Assembly: GCA_963815325.1 (NCBI GenBank)
Contig: CAWFGG010000002.1
Span: 496,001 to 560,000, forward strand
DNA from: JABDII01 sp963815325
Lineage (GTDB): Bacteria > Gemmatimonadota > Gemmatimonadetes > Gemmatimonadales > GWC2-71-9
Direction: 5' to 3'
Length of the DNA stretch: 64,000 nucleotides
Part shown: positions 36,540-45,166 of the stretch, one piece after another
Position numbering within the stretch: the stretch's first letter is position 1
How the letters are laid out: the number at the start of each line of letters is the position of its first letter
The notes under the pieces: generated by a model
Told to the model about the DNA's origin: nothing
The model's input: the letters and a program-made list of their open reading frames with translations, nothing else
Database searches by the model: none
Program-made: the position numbers and the translations under genes

Positions 36540-37639
36540 GCCTGGGCCCTCGGGTACACATGGACTCCCTGCCCCGTGGGTGCGACGCCGACACGATCGC
36601 CAATGGCCGCGGCATCGGGCAGTGCGCTGACCTCGATGATCAGCCCTCGGTCGGTCTCGACCGTAAACTGGGCGAGCGCTCCGGTAAATCGGCGGCCGAC
36701 GACCTCCCCGGACAGCACATCCGGCCCCGGGTTCGCCAAGCGCACACCTTCTGGCCGGACAACGAGCAAGACGCGCTCCTCGATGCCCGGCACCCAGGCA
36801 TCAGTTTGTGGACGAGCCACGATCCACTCGACACCGTCAACCTCCAGCCAGAGGCTCTGGTCGTCCTGCCGCCGGACCAGGGCGTCCAATCGGCTCGAGC
36901 GGCCGACGAATCCCGCGACGAATGCGCTCCTCGGCGAGCCGTACAGCTCGTCGGCGCTCCCGACCTGTTCGAGATGCCCGCCCGCGAGGAGGGCCACCCG
37001 GTCGCCGAGATCGAATGCTTCTTCCTGCTCGTGTGTCACGAGGACCGTCGTGATGCCGATGCGATGGATCACGCTCCGGAGCTCCCGACGGGTCCGCTCC
37101 CGAAGCGACGGGTCGAGATTCGAGAGCGGCTCATCCAGGAGCAGCACGCGCGGTTCCGGGGCCAGGGCGCGCGCGAGGGCCACCCGCTGCTGCTGCCCCC
37201 CGGACAGCTCGGTCACCCGCCGCCGCTCGAAGCCCGCCAGGTCGACCAGCCGGAGCGCCTCCCCGATGCGTTGGCCCAGGGCATCCCCGCGCACGCCACG
37301 GCTCCGCAGCCCGAACGCCACGTTCTCCGCCACGTCCAGATGGGGAAAGAGCGCGTAATGCTGGAACACCATGCCGAAGCGCCGGCCGACCGGTGTGGTG
37401 CGCGTCACGTCCTGGCCCTCGAGCACGATGCGTCCGGTATCCGGCGCCTCGAACCCGGCAAGGAGCCGCAGGGTCGTGGTCTTGCCGCTTCCGCTGGGGC
37501 CGAGGAGCGCGAGAATCTCCCCTCGGTCGATCGCGAGACTCAGATCTTCGACCGCGGCGGTCCCGGCAAATCGCTTGGTGAGATGTTCGAGCCTCAGAAA
37601 CGAGGCCGGCGATGCCGGCGTGGACCCGGCACCGGTCAC
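36536..37639 (-). CDS. ABC transporter ATPase, FbpC-type
   Basis: 367 residues from the GTG at 37639, overlapping the fbpA stop as GTGA; an upstream open frame to 37732 lies inside fbpA and is not used. Walker A is GPSGSGKTTTLRLLAGF, signature LSGGQQQRVALARAL, Walker B RVLLLDEPLSNLD and the switch His is in VTHEQEEAFDLGDRV. A C-terminal TOBE-like region follows from about residue 250. It powers uptake through the adjacent fused permease. Confidence 0.88.
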   Translation of the reverse strand: MTGAGSTPASPASFLRLEHLTKRFAGTAAVEDLSLAIDRGEILALLGPSGSGKTTTLRLLAGFEAPDTGRIVLEGQDVTRTTPVGRRFGMVFQHYALFPHLDVAENVAFGLRSRGVRGDALGQRIGEALRLVDLAGFERRRVTELSGGQQQRVALARALAPEPRVLLLDEPLSNLDPSLRERTRRELRSVIHRIGITTVLVTHEQEEAFDLGDRVALLAGGHLEQVGSADELYGSPRSAFVAGFVGRSSRLDALVRRQDDQSLWLEVDGVEWIVARPQTDAWVPGIEERVLLVVRPEGVRLANPGPDVLSGEVVGRRFTGALAQFTVETDRGLIIEVSALPDAAAIGDRVGVAPTGQGVHVYPRAQA

Positions 37640-38760
37640 CGTACGTCCTTTGCGGCTGACTTCCCGGTGCCCCGCACGTGTTGGTCCCAATAGGACATCC
37701 ACGCGGGGCCGTTGTGGGCGAGCAGGTCCCAATCCATGGTGGCCACCACCATGTCCCGTTCGACATCACTGACCCAATCAGGCATCGAATCAAGCGGCAG
37801 GTCGTGTCGAGCCGGCACGCGGAAGACGCCGCGCGCCGTCAGCAGCTGCGCCTCTTTGCTGCCGACGAAGTCGATGAACCGCTTGGCGGCGTTCGGGTGG
37901 CGGGCTCCCCGCACGAGTCCGATGGCGTCCTCAATCACCACCGTGCCGCTCTTGGGGAATACGTATCCGAACGGTGCTCCCTTCGACCGGTTGATCAAGA
38001 TGTCCTGAAGGTCCCACAGCGTGACGAGGCCCTCCTGACGCGTGAGTTTTTCCACCAGGATGGCGGGGTTGAGGGTGTAGGTCTTTGTGTTGGCGTCGAG
38101 ACGCCGTAACCAGGCCATGCCCGCGGTCGTGTCTCCCGTGGTGGTGATACTCCGCTGAATGATCAGCCCCCAGATGGCACGCATGGTGCCGCTTGCCATC
38201 GGGTCGCGGATCAGGACCTTGCCCGCCCACCGCGCCTCGAGCACGTCGTCCCAATCCTGCGGCGCGTCCTCCGGAGCCAGTGCAGCGGTATTGTACGCGA
38301 TCACCGCGGGCGTTCGGTATGCCGGGTAGTAGAGGTCGCGCGGTCCGATGCCATCGTCCCCGACCGCCGACGCCCAGGCAGGCCGATAGGGCGCGAGCAG
38401 GGAATCGCGGATGCCCCGGTCGAAGATGGTGGAAGGGCCGCCAAACCAGACGTCGGCCTGAGGGCTCTGCCGTTCGAACCTCAGTCGATCGAGGATCTCC
38501 TGGCTTCCCATATCGAGCCAGCGAAGGTCGACATCGGGGTGCTTGGCTTCAAAGGCGCGCTCGAGGAGTTCGAGTTGGTCCCGCCCATGCGGCGTGTACA
38601 CGAGCAGCCGCTCACGGGAATCTCCACTGCATCCAGCGAGCAGCACCACAAGCGCCACGACAATCCAACGCGCGGCCGTGCTCGCCACCCGCTGAAACGC
38701 GTTCCGGGTTGGAATCAGGGAATGCCCGTGGGTCCGGACGAGGGGGAGATCGTTAGCCAT
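37636..38760 (-). CDS. Periplasmic iron-type substrate-binding lipoprotein, FbpA-like
   Basis: 374 residues from the ATG at 38760. The signal sequence WIVVALVVLLAGCSG carries a lipobox Cys near residue 44. The mature part follows the extracellular binding protein family: LLVYTPHGRDQLELLERAFEAKHP, then ADVWFGGPSTIFD, NTAALAPEDAPQDWDDVL and ANTKTYTLNPAILVEKL. Fe(III) is the commonest ligand for this transporter class; I did not see the paired Tyr of classic FbpA with certainty. It is first in the fbpA-fbpC-fbpB-MFS overlap chain and lies 80 bases after ctaB. Confidence 0.82.
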   Translation of the reverse strand: MANDLPLVRTHGHSLIPTRNAFQRVASTAARWIVVALVVLLAGCSGDSRERLLVYTPHGRDQLELLERAFEAKHPDVDLRWLDMGSQEILDRLRFERQSPQADVWFGGPSTIFDRGIRDSLLAPYRPAWASAVGDDGIGPRDLYYPAYRTPAVIAYNTAALAPEDAPQDWDDVLEARWAGKVLIRDPMASGTMRAIWGLIIQRSITTTGDTTAGMAWLRRLDANTKTYTLNPAILVEKLTRQEGLVTLWDLQDILINRSKGAPFGYVFPKSGTVVIEDAIGLVRGARHPNAAKRFIDFVGSKEAQLLTARGVFRVPARHDLPLDSMPDWVSDVERDMVVATMDWDLLAHNGPAWMSYWDQHVRGTGKSAAKDVR

Positions 38761-38840
38761 GGGGACGGAAAAGGTAATCCGCTCACCGGCTGAGTGCCTA
38801 CCCGGTGCGTGCTGAAACGGCACTTTGCCAAAGGGATTGA

Positions 38841-39719
38841 CTAGCGAACCGCGTTAGAGACCAAGAGGGCCAGGAGAGCGGGGAGATAGAGCACCGACGC
38901 CTTGAACAAGCGTCCGGCGGCACGGCGTGACGGGCACCGGGCCGCCTGCCACGCCACCTGCAGCATCCAGCCGGAGAGGCCCAAGGCGCCCCAGAAGTAG
39001 AGCCAGCCGGCCAGTCCAAAGGCCACCGGCGCCACGGAGAACGGCACCAGCACGAGGGCGTAGAGCGTGGCCTGTCGGAAGGTCACGGTCCCGTCCAGGT
39101 CATCCACGCTCAGCATGTGGAGCCCGGCGCGAGAGTAATCCTCTCGGTACATCCACGCGAGCGCGAGGAAGTGCGGGATCTGCCACAAGAAGAGCACCGC
39201 AAAGAGCACCAGGGCCTCACCGCCCAGCGGCCCACCGGCAGCGACCCACCCACCGACGATCGGCAGCGCGCCCGGCACGGCGCCGACCAGCGTCGCCAGC
39301 GAGGTCGTGCGCTTGAGGGGCGTGTAGACGAAGACGTAGGTCAGGAGGGTCAGAGCCGCGAGCGCCGCCACCACGGGGGCAACCAGCAGAGCCAAGTAGC
39401 CAACGCCCAGCGCGCCGCCTGCCCAGGCCACGGCGCTGGCCGTCCGAACCGTTATCCTCCCGGTCGGCAGCGGGCGATTGGCGGTGCGGTGCATCAGAGC
39501 GTCGACGTCGCGTTCGAGAATCTGATTCAACGCATTGGTGCCGGCTGCCACCATCGCCGTCCCGATCAGGGTATGGAGCAGGAGCACCCAGCGGATATCG
39601 GTTGGATTGGCCACGTAGAAGCCGGCGGCTACCGTGACGAGCACCAGGCCGACGATCCGGGCCTTGGCGAGCTCGAGGAAGTCGGTGGGACGTGCTACTG
39701 GGGTGGTCGGGAGAGCCAT
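38841..39719 (-). CDS. ctaB: Protoheme IX farnesyltransferase (heme O synthase)
   Basis: 292 residues from the ATG at 39719; the frame stays open to 40112 but that part is antisense-like. It is a UbiA-superfamily enzyme with about nine membrane helices. The first Asp-rich motif is NQILERDVDALMHRTANRPLP near residue 68, with YTPLKRTT and WQIPHFLALAWMYREDY downstream. It adds farnesyl to heme B to give heme O for heme-copper oxidases. Oxidase subunits are not in the window, but ACIII needs such a partner. Confidence 0.93.
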   Translation of the reverse strand: MALPTTPVARPTDFLELAKARIVGLVLVTVAAGFYVANPTDIRWVLLLHTLIGTAMVAAGTNALNQILERDVDALMHRTANRPLPTGRITVRTASAVAWAGGALGVGYLALLVAPVVAALAALTLLTYVFVYTPLKRTTSLATLVGAVPGALPIVGGWVAAGGPLGGEALVLFAVLFLWQIPHFLALAWMYREDYSRAGLHMLSVDDLDGTVTFRQATLYALVLVPFSVAPVAFGLAGWLYFWGALGLSGWMLQVAWQAARCPSRRAAGRLFKASVLYLPALLALLVSNAVR

Positions 39720-39823
39720 TCCTGTCCTTACGTGGGCAATTGGCACAAAATAACCGTCCCTTCGGCCGGCGCTATCCCGCGAGCGGCAATCGAGCCTGTG
39801 ACCTCGACTCGCGCTCCCGAAGG

Positions 39824-40174
39824 CTACGCGGACGAACCCGCGCCGTGGGCAAGCGGAGCCCGGCAGCGCGGGCACCCGCACATCGACCGCAGTAGCTCGT
39901 AGGTATAGATGCCGGTGGCGTGGCCGTCGCTCCACGTCACCCTGATCCCGTAGGCCCCGACCAGCGCCACGGCCACCGGCCGCACATCGCCAGGGACCGT
40001 CTCCGGGCTCAGGAGGGGGCGGCCGGTCATCTCTTCCTTGCACCCCGCGCACGGGCAGGCCAATCGGAGGTCCCGCGCGCCAAGAAACGTCTCGTGGCCG
40101 CTTCGGTCCCATTCGATGCGAATGCCCGCGTCCTCGCGGCTAATCGTGACGGGGATGGAGGGTGGTCCGGGCAT
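39824..40174 (-). CDS. DUF971-domain protein
   Basis: 116 residues from the ATG at 40174. It is a DUF971 (gamma-butyrobetaine-hydroxylase N-terminal-like) domain: IRIEWDRSGHETFLGARDLRLACPCAGCKEEMTG, then GAYGIRVTWSDGHATGIYTYELLRSMC near residue 80. Cys residues CPCAGC and CGCPRC could bind metal or an Fe-S cluster; the family is linked to Fe-S or Mrp-type proteins in some genomes. It is divergent from acnA with a 149-base shared promoter region and is followed 104 bases later by ctaB. Confidence 0.85.
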   Translation of the reverse strand: MPGPPSIPVTISREDAGIRIEWDRSGHETFLGARDLRLACPCAGCKEEMTGRPLLSPETVPGDVRPVAVALVGAYGIRVTWSDGHATGIYTYELLRSMCGCPRCRAPLAHGAGSSA

Positions 40175-40323
40175 GATTCCTAAGGTACACTGGTCACGTG
40201 CGGTCGGCAGGTGCGGCGGAGGCGCGACGTGCGGCGACCCGCCTCTCGAGCATGCTCCGCTTATATTGACACCATCGCTCAACGGTGCTGCATACCTCCT
40301 ACCCTTCCAACTCGACCATCCAC

Positions 40324-43119
40324 ATGGCAACCACAGCCCACAATCCGTTTGGCACCCGCGGCTCCATCTCACTGGGAACTCAGTCGGCCACCGTATACCG
40401 ACTGCCCGAACTGGAGCGGCAAGGCCTGACGACATTGGCGCGCCTCCCCTTCTCCATCCGTATTCTCCTGGAAAATGTGCTTCGCCATTGTGGCCGCGGG
40501 GCGGCAACCGAAGACCATGTCGCGAAGTTGGCCCACTGGGAAGCGCTCGCGGATGGGCCACGTGATGAGGTCCCATTCATGCCAGCCCGCGTGGTCCTCC
40601 AGGATTTTACCGGGGTGCCGAGCGTCGTCGACTTGGCCGCGATGCGCGATGCGATGGCCCAGATGGGGGGCGATCCGGACACGATCAACCCTGTCGTCCC
40701 GTGCGACTTGGTCATCGATCACTCTGTTCAGGTGGACTACTACAACTCCGAGCAGGCCGTTCACTTGAACATGCAACTCGAAATGGAGCGGAACCGGGAA
40801 CGGTATCAACTCCTGAAATATGCCCAGCAGGCTTTTCGGAACTTCCGGGTGGTACCTCCCGGCACGGGCATCGTGCACCAAGTGAACCTGGAATACCTCG
40901 CATCGGCGGTGCAACTCCGCGACCAATTCGGCGAACTCACCGCCTTCCCCGATACGCTGGTTGGCACCGATTCTCACACCACGATGATCAACGGCCTTGG
41001 CGTGATGGGATGGGGCGTCGGCGGGATCGAAGCCGAGGCGGTCATGCTGGGGCAACCCTACTTCATGCTGATTCCTGATGTGGTCGGCATGAAGCTGGTG
41101 GGCGAGCTTCCAGTCGGCACCACGGCGACCGACCTCGTCCTGCGAGTCACCAAGATGCTCCGTCAGGCGGGCGTCGTCGGCAAGTTCGTCGAGTTCCACG
41201 GGCCGGGGCTATCGCATCTGTCCTTGGCTGATCGGGCCACCATCGCGAATATGTCGCCCGAATACGGCGCCACGATGGGGTTCTTCCCGATCGATGCGGA
41301 GACACTCCGGTATCTCCAGGCTACCGGCCGGCCGGCGGAGGTGGTCGAACGGGTGGAGCGGTACTGCAAGGATCAGGAGCTTTTTCACACGGCCCGGACG
41401 CCGGATCCGGAGTTTACCACCCTGCTGGAGCTCGACCTCAGGACGTTGGAACCAAGTCTCGCCGGCCCGCGGCGGCCCCAGGATCTGGTTCCGCTTCGCG
41501 AGCTGAAACGCAACTTCGCGATCAGTCTTCCGGACCTGATGCATGCGAATACCCCCGCCCCCCGTCGCCAGATCGCCCAGGACAACTATTCCCGGTGGAT
41601 GAACGATGGCGGCAGCGGCAACGGGGCGGGCTCCGCCAAGGCCGCGGCGCCCGCCTCGACCGTGGAGGCGGACCTCGGGGGAGTCCAGGTCGCCCTCCGG
41701 GACGGTTCCGTGGTCATCGCCGCCATTACCAGTTGTACCAACACCTCCAATCCGTCGGTCATGATCGGCGCGGGGCTCCTCGCCAAGAAGGCGGTCGCGC
41801 GGGGCCTCAAGACCCAGCCTTGGGTCAAGACCAGCATGGCCCCCGGATCCCGCGTGGTGACCGATTATCTCACCGGCTCAGGACTCTTGCCTTCCCTGGC
41901 CGCGCTCGGGTTCCAGGTCGTGGGGTACGGCTGCACCACGTGCATCGGTAACAGCGGCCCGCTGCCCGAGCCCGTGGCCCGGGCCATCGATGAACATCAC
42001 TTGGTGGCGGCCGCTGTCCTGAGCGGCAACCGGAACTTCGAAGCGCGGATCCATCCGCAGGTGCGTGCCAGTTACCTCGCCTCGCCGCTTCTGGTGGTGG
42101 CCTTTGCGTTGGCCGGCCGCGTCGATATCGACCTCCTGCGCGAGCCGCTCGGAACGGGCCGCGACGGCCAGCCGGTCTTCTTGCACGACATCTGGCCCTC
42201 CCAACAGGAAGTCCATGAGGCCATGAGCGGATCGCTCAACCCCGGACTCTTCGTCCATCAGTACAGCCGCGTGTTCGAAGGAGACGACCAATGGGCCGCC
42301 CTCGAGGCCCCGCCAGGGAAGCGGTTCGCATGGGACCCCGCGTCCACCTACGTCCGGGAGCCGCCGTTCTTCCAGGATCTTCCCCATACCCCGCCACCGT
42401 TGGCCGACATCGTCGACGCCCGCGTGCTGGTCAGCCTCGGTGACACCGTCACCACGGACCACATCTCGCCGGCCGGGGCGATTCCCAAGGACGGGCCGGC
42501 CGCACGCTATCTGCGCGAGCACGGGGTGGAGTCCGTCGATTGGAATACCTTCGGCTCCCGCCGGGGCAACCACGAAGTGATGATGCGGGGAACGTTTGGG
42601 AACGTCCGGATCAAGAACCGTTTGGCCCCGGGCAAGGAGGGCAATTGGACGGTCCACTTGCCCAGTGGCGAGGTCGTGTCGATGTACGACGCCGCCATGC
42701 GCTACCAGGCCGAAGGAACCCCGCTCCTCGTGCTGGCGGGGAAGGAATACGGGACCGGGTCGAGCCGCGATTGGGCCGCGAAGGGGACGACGCTCCTCGG
42801 CATCAAGGCAGTGCTGGCCGCGAGTTACGAGCGGATCCACCGCAGCAACCTGCTCGGCATGGGGGTGCTGCCACTCGCGTTCGAGCCCGGCCAGAATGCG
42901 GAAGCCCTCGGACTCACGGGCCGCGAGTATTACAGCATCACTGGCATTGCCAACGGGCTCAAACCGGGAGGCAGGGTTCAGGTGCGTGCCCGGGGCGACA
43001 CCGGGGAGGAGATCGTGTTCCCGGCGGTCGTACGCCTCAACTCCGACATCGAGATCGACTACTACCGGCACGGCGGCATTCTCCAGCGCGTGCTGCGCAC
43101 CTTTGCCGCGGACAAGTAG
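40324..43119 (+). CDS. acnA: Aconitate hydratase A
   Basis: 931 residues from the ATG at 40324, slightly longer than most AcnA. The [4Fe-4S] ligands are in AITSCTNTSNPSVM near residue 475 and GCTTCIGNSGPL near 540. Other IRP/AcnA segments are VVPCDLVIDHSVQVDYY, VGTDSHTTMINGLGVMGWGVGG and KEYGTGSSRDWAAKG near the C-terminus. A short Gly/Ala/Lys insert (GGSGNGAGSAKAAAPA) near residue 430 is low complexity. It isomerises citrate to isocitrate; citrate synthase is at 21 kb. A strong terminator follows. Confidence 0.96.
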   Translation: MATTAHNPFGTRGSISLGTQSATVYRLPELERQGLTTLARLPFSIRILLENVLRHCGRGAATEDHVAKLAHWEALADGPRDEVPFMPARVVLQDFTGVPSVVDLAAMRDAMAQMGGDPDTINPVVPCDLVIDHSVQVDYYNSEQAVHLNMQLEMERNRERYQLLKYAQQAFRNFRVVPPGTGIVHQVNLEYLASAVQLRDQFGELTAFPDTLVGTDSHTTMINGLGVMGWGVGGIEAEAVMLGQPYFMLIPDVVGMKLVGELPVGTTATDLVLRVTKMLRQAGVVGKFVEFHGPGLSHLSLADRATIANMSPEYGATMGFFPIDAETLRYLQATGRPAEVVERVERYCKDQELFHTARTPDPEFTTLLELDLRTLEPSLAGPRRPQDLVPLRELKRNFAISLPDLMHANTPAPRRQIAQDNYSRWMNDGGSGNGAGSAKAAAPASTVEADLGGVQVALRDGSVVIAAITSCTNTSNPSVMIGAGLLAKKAVARGLKTQPWVKTSMAPGSRVVTDYLTGSGLLPSLAALGFQVVGYGCTTCIGNSGPLPEPVARAIDEHHLVAAAVLSGNRNFEARIHPQVRASYLASPLLVVAFALAGRVDIDLLREPLGTGRDGQPVFLHDIWPSQQEVHEAMSGSLNPGLFVHQYSRVFEGDDQWAALEAPPGKRFAWDPASTYVREPPFFQDLPHTPPPLADIVDARVLVSLGDTVTTDHISPAGAIPKDGPAARYLREHGVESVDWNTFGSRRGNHEVMMRGTFGNVRIKNRLAPGKEGNWTVHLPSGEVVSMYDAAMRYQAEGTPLLVLAGKEYGTGSSRDWAAKGTTLLGIKAVLAASYERIHRSNLLGMGVLPLAFEPGQNAEALGLTGREYYSITGIANGLKPGGRVQVRARGDTGEEIVFPAVVRLNSDIEIDYYRHGGILQRVLRTFAADK

Positions 43120-43140
43120 CACTGAACACAGCAGTCGAGA

Positions 43141-43173
43141 CAAAGGCCCCTCCGCATCGCGGAGGGGCCTTTG
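43141..43173. terminator. Terminator between acnA and the sigma factor gene
   Basis: A perfect 15-base inverted repeat (43141-43155 and 43159-43173) with a 3-base loop. The arms end in CAAAGG/CCTTTG, giving short A/T flanks on both strands, so it can serve both convergent genes. Confidence 0.85.
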
Positions 43174-43198
43174 CGCAGGCCTGGTCAGGCGGCGTCGG

Positions 43199-44092
43199 CT
43201 AGGCGACCAGATCCTTCAGCCGGTCGCCCGTTTCCCCTTCGCGGAGCCGGAGCAGCGCACGATCACGCAGCTGGCGGATCCGCTCCCGGGTGACGCCCAT
43301 CATCCGGCCGATTTCCTCGAGGGTCCGGCTGTTGCCGTCGTCGAGCCCGAAGTACAATCGGAGCACCTTTGCATCGCGCGGCGGCAGTGACGCAAGCGCC
43401 TGCTCGATGCCCTCGGTCCGGCTGTTGAGTATGGTGCTCGAATCGGTGCCCTCCTGATCGGACCAGGAGAATCGCTCGATCCGCTCATGGCCATCGCCGT
43501 CACGCGTCGGATGGTCGAGCCGCACCGCCTCGGAATTGAGGGCGCTCAGGCTGCGGACCGCCTCGAGCGTCAGCCCGGTGGCTCGCGCCAGCTCCTCCAC
43601 CGTGGGCATCCGGCCCAGGCGCTCCTTGAGCAGCGTCGTGGTGCGCCCCAGGCGGCTGAGATCGGCCGTCCGGTTAAGCGGCACCCGAACGGGCCTGCCG
43701 TGCCGGGCAATGGCGGCCTGCACGGCTTGGCGAATCCACCAGACCGCATACGAGATGAACTTGACACCCCGGTCCGGATCGAACTTCCGGGCAGCGGTCA
43801 TGAGACCGAGGTTCCCTTCGCCGATCAGATCGACGAGCGGGACACCGCGATTCTGGAATTTCTTAGCGACAGATACCACGAACCGCACGTTGTGCCGGGC
43901 CAGCCTTTCCTGAGCCGTCACATCGCCCCGGAACGCCTTGCGCGCGAGAGCGATCTCCTCTTCGCGATTGAGCAGCGGCACCCGGCTGATCTCGTCGAGG
44001 TAAAGATCGAGGCTCTCCCGCCCCTCATCGACCGCACGGGCGATTTGAGCCGGCCGAACCTGGCGTCGCTTGGCTCGCGTCTTTGTTGCCAC
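43199..44092 (-). CDS. Primary-type (group 2) sigma-70 factor
   Basis: 297 residues, a compact RpoD/RpoS-type factor lacking region 1.1. Region 1.2 is SLDLYLDEISRVPLLNREEEIALARK, region 2 NVRFVVSVAKKFQNRGVPLVDLIGEGNLGL and KFISYAVWWIRQAVQAAI, region 3 near 155-210, and region 4 ends with RTLEEIGRMMGVTRERIRQLRDRAL. The GTG start has AAGGAGG five bases upstream, one of the best ribosome-binding sites in the window. The 408-base upstream gap is unusually AT-rich. Its size suggests a secondary factor rather than the housekeeping one. Confidence 0.93.
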   Translation of the reverse strand: MATKTRAKRRQVRPAQIARAVDEGRESLDLYLDEISRVPLLNREEEIALARKAFRGDVTAQERLARHNVRFVVSVAKKFQNRGVPLVDLIGEGNLGLMTAARKFDPDRGVKFISYAVWWIRQAVQAAIARHGRPVRVPLNRTADLSRLGRTTTLLKERLGRMPTVEELARATGLTLEAVRSLSALNSEAVRLDHPTRDGDGHERIERFSWSDQEGTDSSTILNSRTEGIEQALASLPPRDAKVLRLYFGLDDGNSRTLEEIGRMMGVTRERIRQLRDRALLRLREGETGDRLKDLVA

Positions 44093-44500
44093 TCAGGCCT
44101 CCTTGGGGACTCCCGTCGTCCACACTGTATACCAGCTTACTCTCGAGCGGGTTCCCAGTCTGCGTGGGATTCGAGAGCTGTTCAAAAAGTAACCGTGCAA
44201 AATAACACGTAACTCACCAAAAATCAATACCTTAGCTAAGCACTTCTGTACCTAGGGTTTGCACGTCTGGACCGGAATTGGGACCATTTCACTAGATGCA
44301 CCACCGCGAACAAGCGTCGCGCGATCGGTTCATGTTCCATTTCGCAACGTTCGAGATTCTCCATCCGGGCCCGACTCCACCGGGGGGACGCGCGGGGCCA
44401 GTACCCTTGCACGGATTTGGTCGGGGCCCGTCACCTCCAAAGCGGACGGGGGCGGCACCCCCGGTGCCGCCCCCGTCCGAAGAACACTGGACCCACAGTC
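44093..44500. other. Intergenic region, AT-rich upstream part of the sigma factor gene
   Basis: 408 bases without a supported gene. About 44171-44260 is strikingly AT-rich for this genome and probably contains the sigma gene promoter; on the minus strand a TATACA hexamer lies at 44126-44131. About 44380-44500 is GC-rich and contains the hairpin at 44443-44479. Confidence 0.6.
44443..44479 (-). terminator. GC-rich hairpin downstream of the broken gene
   Basis: A perfect 17-base inverted repeat (44443-44459, 44463-44479) with a 3-base loop, followed on the minus strand by CTTT. It lies just past the stop of the frameshifted gene at 44501. Confidence 0.6.
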
Positions 44501-45127
44501 CTAGAATCCGGGCATGTCCTGAATCGGTCCCGTAATCGCGCTGGTCGCGTCGCTCCCATGACCAGCCAGCGATCAGTCGTCCCTGGTCGCTGGTCATCTT
44601 GACGAGGAAAGGAATGACATGTCCTTGCTCAGCCACATGTCGCCGTCGTCCGCGCGCGGTAATGGCGCGCGGTGAAGGTGCCCGCCGGGACGGTGACGGA
44701 TTTCGTCGCCGAGATCTGCGATCTTCTCACACCCCTCCTCACGTCGGCCATTGGATCCTTCATCTTGTCCCGGAACATGGACATCATCCGCTCCGGCATC
44801 CGCATGGCCGGCTGGCCGGCCGGCTGCATCATGATCTCCTTGATCTCCCCCAGTTCTCGCAAGCCCGCCACCAGGAGTCTTGCATGACGACGTTTTCGCC
44901 CTTCTTTTCACCTTGACCGCCATTTCCATCCAGAAGTACGCCTTCCCGTCCCGCTCTTCCTGTCCCACGATGGCCTGCTTCATGGTGCCGTGTGACGTCT
45001 GATAGGAGGCCCATGATCCGACTTCCATGTCTTTACTTCGTGCACCTTGCACCAACTCACATACGCTCTGGCCGTGCAGCGGGGCCACTGCGGCCACCAG
45101 ACCGAGCAGGAGGCCTGGCAGCGTCAC
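44501..45127 (-). pseudogene. Secreted hypothetical protein, broken by at least six frameshifts
   Basis: The intended product can be pieced together: a GTG start and signal peptide (LLLGLVAAVAPLHGQS), then VGSWASYQTSHGTMKQAIVG and DGKAYFWMEMAVK; a shift to GEKKGENVVMQ; a shift to LLVAGLRELGEIKEIMMQPAGQ; a shift to EGCEKIADL; a shift to KSVTVPAGTFTARHYRA; a shift to DDGDMWLSKDMS; a shift to PFLVKMTSDQ; and an end at GHGSDATSAITGPIQDMPGF. Most shifts look like single-base losses, some in G runs. The repaired length is near 208 residues. Function is unknown. It is either a real pseudogene or a patch of poor sequence; the flanking genes are intact. Confidence 0.7.
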
Positions 45128-45166
45128 TTTGAGCGAGCGACCGGCTGACCATTCGTCTCCTCCTTG

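Noticed and set aside
44292..44636. Independent 114-codon gene on the minus strand
   Set aside because: Its N-terminal residues (FLVKMTSDQ) are the tail of the frameshifted secreted-protein gene; the rest runs through a terminator hairpin.
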